NCBI RefSeq assembly: GCF_001043115.1 | Contig: NZ_LFME01000045.1 | Coordinates: forward strand, 1 to 32,394 | From: Xanthomonas sp. NCPPB 1128 | GTDB taxonomy: Bacteria; Pseudomonadota; Gammaproteobacteria; Xanthomonadales; Xanthomonadaceae | Length of the DNA stretch: 32,394 nt | Direction of reading: 5' to 3' | Shown here: positions 1-7,749 of the stretch, piece after piece | Layout of the letters: the number at the start of each line of letters is the position of its first letter | Position numbering within the stretch: the first letter of the stretch is position 1 | Translations under genes and position numbers: made by a program | Notes under the pieces: generated by a model | The model's input: the letters and a program-made list of their open reading frames with translations, nothing else | Databases searched by the model: none | What the model was told of the DNA's origin: nothing

Positions 1-196
1 GATCGGATGAGCAGGCCCAACGGCCACCTCAGCCTCCCAACCACCATGATCCGACGCCTCTCTGGTGCCGTTGCGACAGAGGCTGCCCCCCTAGCTCCAG
101 GTCATGGCAGGTTGTTCGAGGTGCCCTGAAGCCGCTCCTGCGAGGACAACGCCACGTCCCGCTGAGCCGCGGCAAGCGTGATGTTGGAGACGCCCT

Positions 197-1729
197 TCAG
201 CGGCCGACGCCGAGCTTGCGCAGAGCCTCGCCCCAGATCGCGTAGCCTGCTTCGCTGGGATGGGTGCCATCGGGCATCAGCGCCGCCGGCAGTGTGCCGT
301 CCGGCTGCAGGAACCGCGCGCCGATGTCGAGCCAGCGCACCTGCGGGTCGTGACCGAAGCGCGCGGCCAGCAGGCGATTGGTCTGCAGGATCGGTTCGCG
401 CTGCGGCGCATCGGCGGCGAAGCCGCGCGGAAAGATGCCCATCAGCACGATCCGGCTGTGCGGCAGGCGCCGCCGGATCTCGGCGACCACCGCCGCCACG
501 CCATCGGCGGTCTCCTGCGGCGTGTTGGTGCGCGCATGCTCGGTGCCGGCGAGATTGTTGGTGCCGAGGTTGATCACCACCCAGCGCGGCGCCAGGCCAT
601 CGACTTCGCCCTGGCGCAGCCGCCACAGCACGTTCTGGGTGCGGTCCCAGCCGAAGCCCAGGTTCAGCACACGCGCGGCGCCGAAGGTGCGCTGCCAGGC
701 CTGCGCGCCGTTCACCCGGATCGCCTGCGGCGTCCCCGCCCAGAAATGGGTGATCGAATCGCCGAGCATCACCACCTGCGGCTGCACCTGCCGCGCGGCG
801 TCCAGCGCGGCATGGTGGCGGCCATCCCAATCGTAGGAATCCTGTTCCAGCCAGGGCACCGGGATGCGCGCCGTGTCGACGTCGGTCATCGCGTCCAACG
901 GCACCCGTGGCGCGTCGTCGAGCAGCCGCGCCAGGGTCGGCGCGATCGCCTCGGCCATGCGCCGCTGCCCGCGGGTGTCCGGGTGCAGCGCGCCGCTGCC
1001 GGGACGCTGGCGCGGATCGTAGAACAGGCTCGGATCCAAGGTGCCGTCGGCGCGCTGGAACACCGTGCCGATGTCCAGGTAGGCCACGCGCGGATTGTCG
1101 CCATAGCGCACCGCCAGCGCACGGTTGATCTCGGCATCGCGCGCACTCTTCTGCGCCGACAGCCCACTGGGCAGCAGGCCGAGCAACAGGATGCGCGTGC
1201 GCGGCAGGCGCTGCTCCAGCGTGGCCACCACCGCATCGATGCCACGCACCGTATCCGCCGCACTGTCGCCGTCGCGGCCGGTGTTGTTGGTGCCGATCAG
1301 CAGGACCGCCACCTTGGGCCGCAAGCCATCGACTTCGCCATGCTGCAGGCGCCACAGCACGTGTTCGGTGGCGTCGCCGCTGAAGCCGAGGTTGAGCGCG
1401 CCGCGGCTGCCGTAGAAGGTCCGCCAGGTCGACTGGAAGTCCTGGTCCGGCGCCTGCGCCTTCTCGTAGTTCTGGGTGATCGAATCGCCGATCAGCAGCA
1501 GCGGCGCATCCGGCTGCGCGCGCACCTGCGCCACTACCTGCTGGTGGCGCTCGGCCCACCAGGCTTCGTGCAGGCGATCGGCCGGGGTCACCGGAACCTG
1601 CGAGGCCACAGGCGCTGGCGCGGACCGGGCGTTGCCCGGATGCGCAGCGAGGCACAGCAGTGCGAGGACGGCCGCGCGCGGGAGCGATGCGGCGAAGCGG
1701 GCGCCGAAGGCGCGGAGAAAGCGCTGCAT
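197..1729 (-). CDS. Secreted tandem GDSL/SGNH hydrolase (two domains)
   Basis: The 510-residue protein has a signal-peptide-like N terminus (hydrophobic stretch about residues 14-30, small residues to 40) and two SGNH/GDSL esterase domains of the PAF-acetylhydrolase type. Domain 1 has GDSIT with Ser83, an NLGFSG block at 113-118 and GTNN at 146-149. Domain 2 has GDSIT with Ser325, NLGFGW at 356-361, GTNN at 389-392 and a D487-G-T-H490 catalytic pair. Both share VLWRL plus GEVDGL, so the gene arose by internal duplication. Domain 1 keeps His249 but has no Asp three residues before it. The frame is open upstream to 1972, but that extension is arginine-rich and unlike a protein start; Met at 1729 puts the signal peptide at the N terminus. 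It probably hydrolyses ester groups in the periplasm or outside; the substrate is unknown. Confidence 0.85.
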   Translation of the reverse strand: MQRFLRAFGARFAASLPRAAVLALLCLAAHPGNARSAPAPVASQVPVTPADRLHEAWWAERHQQVVAQVRAQPDAPLLLIGDSITQNYEKAQAPDQDFQSTWRTFYGSRGALNLGFSGDATEHVLWRLQHGEVDGLRPKVAVLLIGTNNTGRDGDSAADTVRGIDAVVATLEQRLPRTRILLLGLLPSGLSAQKSARDAEINRALAVRYGDNPRVAYLDIGTVFQRADGTLDPSLFYDPRQRPGSGALHPDTRGQRRMAEAIAPTLARLLDDAPRVPLDAMTDVDTARIPVPWLEQDSYDWDGRHHAALDAARQVQPQVVMLGDSITHFWAGTPQAIRVNGAQAWQRTFGAARVLNLGFGWDRTQNVLWRLRQGEVDGLAPRWVVINLGTNNLAGTEHARTNTPQETADGVAAVVAEIRRRLPHSRIVLMGIFPRGFAADAPQREPILQTNRLLAARFGHDPQVRWLDIGARFLQPDGTLPAALMPDGTHPSEAGYAIWGEALRKLGVGR

Positions 1730-1900
1730 GTGCGGGGCTGCCGAAGCCTGCGAAGAGCCGCATTCTGGTGCGCAGGCCGCGGCAGCGGCAAGTGTCCAGT
1801 CGCCGGAGCGCGACGCGGGGCACGCCTGCCGCACCGACCGCCGCGCAATGGAACGCACGCGCCGCTGCCGCGTCACCGGCGCGAACTGTCTGCTGTCCGC

Positions 1901-1917
1901 GCCGGCCGGACGCCGGC
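1901..1917 (-). terminator. Possible hairpin after the efflux operon
   Basis: A 6-bp GCCGGC stem around a 5-nt loop lies 24 nt beyond the emrB stop. It has no T-run, so it is only a weak candidate for a transcription end. Confidence 0.2.
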
Positions 1918-1940
1918 ATGCCGACGCCCGATCGCGGGAC

Positions 1941-3518
1941 TCAGTGGCCCCCGGCCGCCGCCGCGCCACCACCGCCGCCGAACGGCGGCTTGGCCAGCCA
2001 CAGGAAGAAGATGATCCCGAGGAAGGTCCAGCCCAGCAGGTAGAAGATGTCGTTGAAGCCCATCTGCGAGGCCTGGTGGTTGATGGTGTTGTTGAGCAGC
2101 GCCGCGCCGTTCTGCAGGCTGCCGTTGCCCATCATCTGCACCTGTTCCTGCATGCCCGGCGTGTAGGTGGAGATGTGCTCGGTCAGGTGCGCATGGTGCA
2201 GTTGCGTGCGCTTGGCCCACAGGTAGGTGGTCAGCGACGCGGCGAAGCTGCCGCCCAGCGTGCGCAGGAACGTGGCCAGGCCGGAACCGGCCGCGATCTC
2301 GCGCCCGTCCAGGTCCGACAGCAGGATCTGCAGCACCGGCATGAAGAACAGCGCCACGCCCACGCCCATCAGCAACTGCACGCCAGCCACGTGCGGGAAA
2401 TCCACCTGCAGGTTGAAGTCCGAGCGCATGAAGCTGGTGGTGGCCATGAAGATGAAGGCGATGCTGGCCAGCATCCGCAGATCGAAGCGCGAGGCGTACT
2501 TGCCGACGAACGGGGTCATGATCACCGGCAGGATGCCGATCGGCGCGGTGGCCAGACCGGCCCAGATCGCGGTATAGCCCATGTCGCGCTGCAGCCACTG
2601 CGGGATCAGCAGCGACACGCTGAAGAACGCGGCGTAGGCCACGATCAGCGCCATGGTGCCGGCGCGGAAGTTGCGGTGTCGGAACAGGCGCAGGTCGACG
2701 ATCGGATCCTTGTCGGTCAGCTCCCAGATCAGGAACACCGCCAGCGCCACCGCCGAGATCGCGGCCAGCACGACGATCTTGGTCGAACTGAACCAGTCCT
2801 CGTCGTTGCCCAGGTCCAGCACCACCTGCAGGCAGCCGACGCCGATGATCAGGGTGATCAGGCCGACGTAGTCCATGCGCGGGCGCTCGATCGGCTCGGG
2901 ACGGTCGCGCAGCTGCGAGCCGACCACGGTCGCGGCGATGATGCCCAGCGGCACGTTGATCAGGAAGATCCATTCCCAGCTGTAGTTGTCGGTGATCCAG
3001 CCGCCGAGGATCGGCCCGGCGATGGGCGCGACCACGGTGATCATCGCCAGCAGCGCCAGCGCCTGGCCGCGTTTCTCGCGCGGGTAGATCGACACCAGCA
3101 GGCTTTGGGTGATCGGGTACATCGGGCCGCAGACGAAGCCCTGCAGCGCGCGCGACACCACCAGCATGCCCATGCTCTGGGCCAGGCCGCACAGCAGCGA
3201 GGCCGCGGTGAAGGCCAGCGTGGCCCACACGAACAGCTTGGTCTCGCCGAAGCGGCGGCTGAGGAAGCCGGTCAGCGGCAGCGCGATGGCGTTGCTGACC
3301 GCGAACGAGGTGATGACCCAGGTCGCCTGCTGCGAACTGGCGCCGAGGTTGCCGGCGATGGTGGGCAGCGAGACGTTGGCGATGGTGGTGTCGAGCACCT
3401 GCATGAACGAGGCCATCGCCAGGCCCACCGTGCACAACGCCACACTGGCCGGGCGGAACGCGGCGGCCGGTGCGCCCGGCCTCCCGGGCGCGGCGGGAGC
3501 GACAGCTTGGTTGGACAT
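1941..3518 (-). CDS. emrB: DHA2-family MFS multidrug transporter, EmrB-like
   Basis: The 525-residue inner-membrane protein has the layout of the 14-helix DHA2 drug:proton antiporters. Visible signatures are LDTTIANVSLP (42-52, first helix), motif A as GFLSRRFGETK (84-94) and motif C around APIAGPILGGW (164-174), followed by WEWIFLINVPLG (181-192), a stretch typical of EmrB. The C-terminal tail is glycine/alanine-rich. It would be the pump of a tripartite EmrA-EmrB-outer-membrane complex exporting hydrophobic compounds. The start lies 8 nt past the emrA stop, so the two are translated together. Drug specificity cannot be read from the sequence. Confidence 0.93.
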   Translation of the reverse strand: MSNQAVAPAAPGRPGAPAAAFRPASVALCTVGLAMASFMQVLDTTIANVSLPTIAGNLGASSQQATWVITSFAVSNAIALPLTGFLSRRFGETKLFVWATLAFTAASLLCGLAQSMGMLVVSRALQGFVCGPMYPITQSLLVSIYPREKRGQALALLAMITVVAPIAGPILGGWITDNYSWEWIFLINVPLGIIAATVVGSQLRDRPEPIERPRMDYVGLITLIIGVGCLQVVLDLGNDEDWFSSTKIVVLAAISAVALAVFLIWELTDKDPIVDLRLFRHRNFRAGTMALIVAYAAFFSVSLLIPQWLQRDMGYTAIWAGLATAPIGILPVIMTPFVGKYASRFDLRMLASIAFIFMATTSFMRSDFNLQVDFPHVAGVQLLMGVGVALFFMPVLQILLSDLDGREIAAGSGLATFLRTLGGSFAASLTTYLWAKRTQLHHAHLTEHISTYTPGMQEQVQMMGNGSLQNGAALLNNTINHQASQMGFNDIFYLLGWTFLGIIFFLWLAKPPFGGGGGAAAAGGH

Positions 3519-3526
3519 GACCGGGC

Positions 3527-4708
3527 TCAGTTCGCCTTGGCGGCGTCAGGCAGGTTGGCGTGGATGATCTGCTTCACGGCCGCATCGGCCTGCTGCAGCT
3601 GCTGCGCGTAGACGTCGGTATCCAGCAGCGTGCCGCTGGCCGGCTTGCTCGGCAGTACCGAGCCGTTCTGGTCGTGCAGGTTGACGTCGACCTTCATCGA
3701 CAGGCCGATGCGCAGCGGGTGCTGCTCCAACTGCTTGGCGTCGATGGCGATGCGCACCGGCACGCGCTGCACGATCTTGATCCAGTTGCCGCTGGCGTTC
3801 TGCGCCGGCAGCAGCGAGAACGCGCTGCCGGTGCCGATGCCCAGGCTCTGCACGGTGCCGCGGTAGGTCACGGCGCCGCCGTACAGATCCGATTCCAGTT
3901 CCACCGGCTGGCCCAGGCGCATGTGCTTGAGCTGGGTTTCCTTGAAGTTGGCATCCACCCACACCTGGTTCAGCGGCACCACCGCCATCAGCGCGGTACC
4001 GGGCTGCACGCGCTGGCCGCGCTGCACCGAGCGCCGCGCCACATAGCCGGACACCGGCGCGACGATCGCGCTGCGGGCGTTGTTGAGGAAAGCCTGGCGC
4101 ACCTGCGCGGCGGCGCCCTGCACGTCGGGCTGGTCGGCCACGCCGTTCTCGTCGATCAACGCGCGGTTGCGCGCCAGGGTCTCGCGCGAGCCGCTGACCG
4201 CGGCCTCGGCGGCGGCCAGCTGGTCGCGGGCATGCGCCAGCTCTTCGGCGGAGATCGCACCGGTGGCGACCAGGCTGGCGCGGCGGGCGACGTCGGCGCG
4301 GGCGCGCTGCAGGGTCACCTGCTGCGCGGACAGTTCGGCCTGGGCGCCTTCGACAGAGCGGTACAAACCGCGCACCTGGCGCACGGTGCGCGCCAGATTG
4401 GCCTCGGCCTGCTGCAGCGCGACCTCGGTGTCGGCCGGGTCGAGCTTGACCAGCGGCTGGCCGCGTTCCACGCGCATGCCGTCGTCGGCGTCGATGCGCA
4501 CCACGGTGCCAGCCACCATCGGGGTGATCTGCACCAGGTTGCCCTGCACGTAGGCGTCGTCGGTGTCCTCGTGCCAGCGCCCGACCAGGAAGTACCAGAT
4601 CGCCAGCGCGATCAGCACCAGCACCACTACCACGGCCAGGCCGCGCAGCAGCTTGCCGCGCCGGCTGGTGGCGGGAGCGGGGGAAGCGGGGGTCGTTGTC
4701 TGATTCAT
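3527..4708 (-). CDS. emrA: Membrane-fusion (adaptor) protein, EmrA/HlyD family
   Basis: The 393-residue periplasmic adaptor has one N-terminal transmembrane helix (about 22-42), then the EmrA signature TDDAYVQGN (49-57), a split biotinyl-lipoyl domain, a long alpha-helical hairpin (about 95-210) and a beta-barrel domain. It links the EmrB pump to the outer-membrane channel. The frame is open to 4780, but Met at 4708 is preferred: it leaves a short cytoplasmic tail before the helix and has a GAG-type ribosome site overlapping the stop of the upstream outer-membrane gene (10 nt gap). Confidence 0.92.
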   Translation of the reverse strand: MNQTTTPASPAPATSRRGKLLRGLAVVVVLVLIALAIWYFLVGRWHEDTDDAYVQGNLVQITPMVAGTVVRIDADDGMRVERGQPLVKLDPADTEVALQQAEANLARTVRQVRGLYRSVEGAQAELSAQQVTLQRARADVARRASLVATGAISAEELAHARDQLAAAEAAVSGSRETLARNRALIDENGVADQPDVQGAAAQVRQAFLNNARSAIVAPVSGYVARRSVQRGQRVQPGTALMAVVPLNQVWVDANFKETQLKHMRLGQPVELESDLYGGAVTYRGTVQSLGIGTGSAFSLLPAQNASGNWIKIVQRVPVRIAIDAKQLEQHPLRIGLSMKVDVNLHDQNGSVLPSKPASGTLLDTDVYAQQLQQADAAVKQIIHANLPDAAKAN

Positions 4709-4718
4709 TGCAGCGATC

Positions 4719-6206
4719 TCAGGAATGCGAAGGTGCGGAAGAAGAAGAGCTCGGCGCGTCGGCGGCGGAGGTGGCGTCATAGCCGCCGCCCAGCGCCTGA
4801 TTCAGGCGCACCGAGACCAGGATCTGGTTGGATTGCAGCGAGGCCAGGCGCTGTTGCGCGTCCAGCAGCTGCTGCTGCGCGCTGAGCACGTCCAGGTAGT
4901 TGCCGATGCCGGCGCGGTAACGCTGCTGCGACAGGTCGAAGGCGGCCTGCGCGGTCTGCAGCGCCTGCGCCTGCTGCTGCGCCTGCTCGGCCAGCGAACG
5001 CGCGGCGTTGACCTGGTCGGCCACCTCGCGCAACGCCGCCACCAGGGTCTGGTTGTAGTTGGCCACGGCCAGGTCGTACTGCGCATCGCGCTCGGCCAGT
5101 TGGCTGCGCAGCCGCCCGCTGTCGAACAGCGGCAGGCTCACGCCCGGGCTGAGCAGGCCCAGCACCGACGAACTCTTGAACAGGTCGCCGGGGTTGGTGG
5201 CGGCGACACCACCGAGCAGGGTCAGGTTGATGCTGGGATAGAACTGCGCCTTGGCCGCATGGATGCCCTGCGAGGCGGCTTCCACCCGCCAGCGCGCGGC
5301 GACCACGTCGGGGCGGCGGCCGAGCAGGTCGCTGGGCAGCACCGACGGCACTCGCGCGGCCTGCGGGTCGAGCAGGCGCGGCCGCTCGATCTGCAGCCCG
5401 CGGTCCGGGCCGCGGCCGAGCAAGGCCGCCAGCGCGGTGCGCGCTTCGTCGATCTGCTGCTGCGCCGCCGCCTGCTGCTGGCGCGCCGCCGGCACCCGCG
5501 CCTCGGCCTGGCGCAACTGCAGGTTGTTGTCGATGCCGGCATCGCGGCGCTGCCGCACCAGCTTCAGGCTGTTCTCCGAGCGCGCCAGTTCGGCGCCGGC
5601 CAGGTCGTACAGATGCCAGGCGTAGCCCAGTTGCGCGTAGGCGCGGGCGACGCCGGCCGACAGGTCCAGGCGTGCGGCCTGCGCGTCGACCTCGGCCGCA
5701 TGCGCCTGGTCCACCGCCGCCTCCCAGGAGGCACGCTTGCCGCCCCACAGGTCGAAACCGTAGCTGAAGTCCAGCAGCGCCTGTTCGTTGTGGATGTACT
5801 TGCCGCCGATCTCGTCGCCGGCCAGGCCCTTGGGCAGTTGCAGGCCGGTGTAGCCGGCCGACAGCGACAGCTTGGCGCCGCGGTCGGCATCGGCCGCACC
5901 GGCCTGCGCCTGCGCCAGGCGCAGCCGCGCGTCGGCCGCGTCCAGGCTGGGCGTGCCCTGCAAGGCCTCGGCGATCAGCGCGTCGAGCTGCGGATCGCCC
6001 AGCGCCTTCCACCAGTCCTGCTGCGGCCACGGCGCCGGCGCCAGCGCGTCGGCGGCCAGGGTCTTGCCGATGTGCAGTTGGCGGTCGGCATCGAGCCGGC
6101 GCCCCTGCGGTTCCAGGCCACGGCTGCTGGCGCAGGCCGCCAGTGCCAGGGTGAGGGCCGCGACCGCGAACGGGCGCAGGCGGGAGAGAGAAGGAGACAG
6201 AGTCAT
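4719..6206 (-). CDS. Outer-membrane efflux lipoprotein, NodT/OprM family
   Basis: The 495-residue precursor has a lipoprotein signal with lipobox L22-A-A-C25, followed by the two outer-membrane-efflux-protein repeats. The WW..LGDPQLD block near residues 65-75, typical of NodT-type channels, precedes a first repeat rich in Ala, Leu and Gln. It would be the TolC-like exit duct of the pump. An encoded channel together with emrA and emrB matches the gene set of the Stenotrophomonas EmrCAB pump. Met at 6206 gives a classical lipoprotein signal; the upstream extension to 6302 is an open-frame artefact. A purine-rich AAGGAGACAGAG site precedes the start. The gap to the marR stop is 10 nt. Confidence 0.92.
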   Translation of the reverse strand: MTLSPSLSRLRPFAVAALTLALAACASSRGLEPQGRRLDADRQLHIGKTLAADALAPAPWPQQDWWKALGDPQLDALIAEALQGTPSLDAADARLRLAQAQAGAADADRGAKLSLSAGYTGLQLPKGLAGDEIGGKYIHNEQALLDFSYGFDLWGGKRASWEAAVDQAHAAEVDAQAARLDLSAGVARAYAQLGYAWHLYDLAGAELARSENSLKLVRQRRDAGIDNNLQLRQAEARVPAARQQQAAAQQQIDEARTALAALLGRGPDRGLQIERPRLLDPQAARVPSVLPSDLLGRRPDVVAARWRVEAASQGIHAAKAQFYPSINLTLLGGVAATNPGDLFKSSSVLGLLSPGVSLPLFDSGRLRSQLAERDAQYDLAVANYNQTLVAALREVADQVNAARSLAEQAQQQAQALQTAQAAFDLSQQRYRAGIGNYLDVLSAQQQLLDAQQRLASLQSNQILVSVRLNQALGGGYDATSAADAPSSSSSAPSHS

Positions 6207-6216
6207 GTGGGCGGGT

Positions 6217-6666
6217 TCAGGGCGAATTGAGGGAATCGCGGACGCGGGCCAACAACGAAAACAGGTGCTCGCGCTCTTCGGCGGACAGATCGCGCAACGC
6301 ATCGGCGATGGCGTCGTCGCCGCGGCGCTTGAGCTGCTGCCACAGCGCCTGGCCCTCGTCGGTGAGCACCAGGCGCAGCGCGCGACGGTCCTGCGCGTGC
6401 GCCTCGCGGCGCACCCAACCCAGGTCTTCCAGCTTGTCCAGCAGGCGCGTCACCGCGCTGGGGTTCTGGTCGATGGCCTGGGCCAGTTCGTTGGCGGTGC
6501 ACGGCGCCATGTGGGCCAGGGCCTTCATGCCGATGTAGTGGCTGAAGCCCAGGTCCGGTTCCAGCCCGGCCATGGCCTGGTCGAGACGGCGCATCAGGCC
6601 GTCACGCACCTGGCGCAGCAGCAGGCCGAACGAGGGCGGGCCGGGAAAGGAGGGAGCGCAGTTCAT
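6217..6666 (-). CDS. MarR-family repressor of the efflux operon
   Basis: The 149-residue winged-helix regulator has a MarR core: helices near 12-45, helix-turn-helix with NELAQAIDQNPSAVTRLLDKLE at about 59-80, and a wing containing DRRALRLVLT (98-107). It is first in a four-gene operon (regulator, channel, adaptor, pump), the position of EmrR-type repressors that are released by pump substrates. The start ATG has no Shine-Dalgarno sequence and lies 8 nt after a strong -10 box, so the mRNA is probably leaderless. Autoregulation is inferred from the palindrome that fills the promoter spacer. Confidence 0.92.
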   Translation of the reverse strand: MNCAPSFPGPPSFGLLLRQVRDGLMRRLDQAMAGLEPDLGFSHYIGMKALAHMAPCTANELAQAIDQNPSAVTRLLDKLEDLGWVRREAHAQDRRALRLVLTDEGQALWQQLKRRGDDAIADALRDLSAEEREHLFSLLARVRDSLNSP

Positions 6667-6674
6667 GGGCGCCT

Positions 6675-6702
6675 ATTATTTTCATTTAGAAATATATGTC
6701 AA
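6675..6702 (-). promoter_or_regulatory. Promoter of the marR-efflux operon with overlapping imperfect palindrome
   Basis: Read on the minus strand there is a perfect -35 TTGACA (6702-6697), a 16-nt spacer and AATAAT (6680-6675), five of six matches to the -10 consensus. The spacer and -10 hold an AT-rich imperfect inverted repeat (6677-6694, TATTT...AAATA), a plausible MarR operator. The predicted transcription start falls at or within 3 nt of the marR ATG at 6666. Confidence 0.65.
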
Positions 6703-6794
6703 GAAAATATCCCCAAGGAAAGTAGATGCTGCGTTGCGACAGGAGAACGCTGATGGCGAACGCACTGTAGCGGCGGGCAACGGTGGCTCGGTAT

Positions 6795-6800
6795 TACAAT
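6795..6800 (+). promoter_or_regulatory. Candidate -10 box of the araC-type gene
   Basis: TACAAT matches five of six -10 positions and ends 7 nt before the ATG, which has no Shine-Dalgarno sequence, so this transcript may also be leaderless. No convincing -35 is visible. Confidence 0.35.
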
Positions 6801-6807
6801 TCGGACA

Positions 6808-7692
6808 ATGGATATCAAAATCGCGCCAACCCGTTCGGCCGACGTTCCGGCCACCGCCGGCGCCGACAGCGCGCTGGACCCGCGCGCCATGGAGTGGTTC
6901 GAGCGCGCCGATGGCCCGCCCGCGCTGGCCTTCATCGCGCATTCGCCGGTGTCGCTGCGGCGCGAGGTGGACTGGCATCGCCACGTGCGCGGCCAGCTGA
7001 TCTACGTGGAGGACGGCGTGCTGGGCACCCGCACCGCGCACGGCCAGTGGTCGTTGCCGCCCGGCTGCGCCGGCTGGATGCCGCCGCAGGAGCTGCACAC
7101 GGTGCAGGTCTCCGGGCGGGTACGCAGCTACCTGGTGCTGATCCGCCCCGACGTCTGCGCCGACCTGCCGCCGCGGACCTGCGTGATCGGCATGAACGAC
7201 CTGTTCCGGGAGGTGCTGCGGCGGATGTGCCAATGGGGCGTGCCAACGGCGCTGGAGGCCGAGCAGCAGCGCCTGTGCGCGGTGCTGCTGGACGAGGTGC
7301 GCAACGCCCCGGTCGAGCATCTGCACCTGCCGATGCCACGCGACCGGCGCCTGCTGCGCATCGCCACCCAGTTGCTGGAAACCCCTGCCGACGACCGCTC
7401 GCTGGCGCAATGGGCGCACTGGGCCGGGCTGTCGCCGCGCAGCCTGAGCCGGCACTTCCGCGACGAGACCGGGTTCGGCTTCGCCGGCTGGCGCCAGCAG
7501 GCACGGCTAGCCGAGGCGCTGCGCCGGCTCAGCGACGGCGCCAGCGTCGCCGACACCGCCTACCGGCTCGGCTACAGCAGCCCCAGTGCCTTCGTCACCG
7601 CTTTTCGCGGCCGCTTCGGCCATCCTCCGGCGCGTTACCTGGCCAGCGCCGGCGGCACGCGCGGCTTGGCATCGCCGGCCGCATCCGGATAA
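6808..7692 (+). CDS. AraC-family transcriptional regulator with cupin sensor domain
   Basis: The 294-residue protein has an N-terminal AraC-type cupin (about 40-115, with His57 and His59 in the DWHRH motif) and a C-terminal double helix-turn-helix (about 195-280: LAQWAHWAGLSPRSLSRHF and ADTAYRLGYSSPSAFVTAF). This is the common sensor-plus-DNA-binding layout of AraC regulators of metabolism or efflux. It diverges from the marR-efflux operon with 141 nt between the start codons, so it may act on that operon as a second input; this is inference from position only. The ligand is unknown. Confidence 0.88.
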   Translation: MDIKIAPTRSADVPATAGADSALDPRAMEWFERADGPPALAFIAHSPVSLRREVDWHRHVRGQLIYVEDGVLGTRTAHGQWSLPPGCAGWMPPQELHTVQVSGRVRSYLVLIRPDVCADLPPRTCVIGMNDLFREVLRRMCQWGVPTALEAEQQRLCAVLLDEVRNAPVEHLHLPMPRDRRLLRIATQLLETPADDRSLAQWAHWAGLSPRSLSRHFRDETGFGFAGWRQQARLAEALRRLSDGASVADTAYRLGYSSPSAFVTAFRGRFGHPPARYLASAGGTRGLASPAASG

Positions 7693-7707
7693 TCGACCGG
7701 CTGACCT

Positions 7708-7724
7708 GCGGCGCCTGGCGCCGC
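7708..7724 (+). terminator. GC hairpin between the araC-type gene and parC
   Basis: A perfect 7-bp stem (GCGGCGC/GCGCCGC) with a 3-nt loop lies 15 nt after the regulator stop. There is no T-run, so termination is uncertain; the hairpin could also affect parC expression. Confidence 0.3.
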
Positions 7725-7749
7725 GTCCCCTCATAGGTATTTCCTGCGC

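Noticed and set aside
1-196. A gene fragment at the left edge
   Set aside because: No convincing reading frame or motif could be found in either strand.
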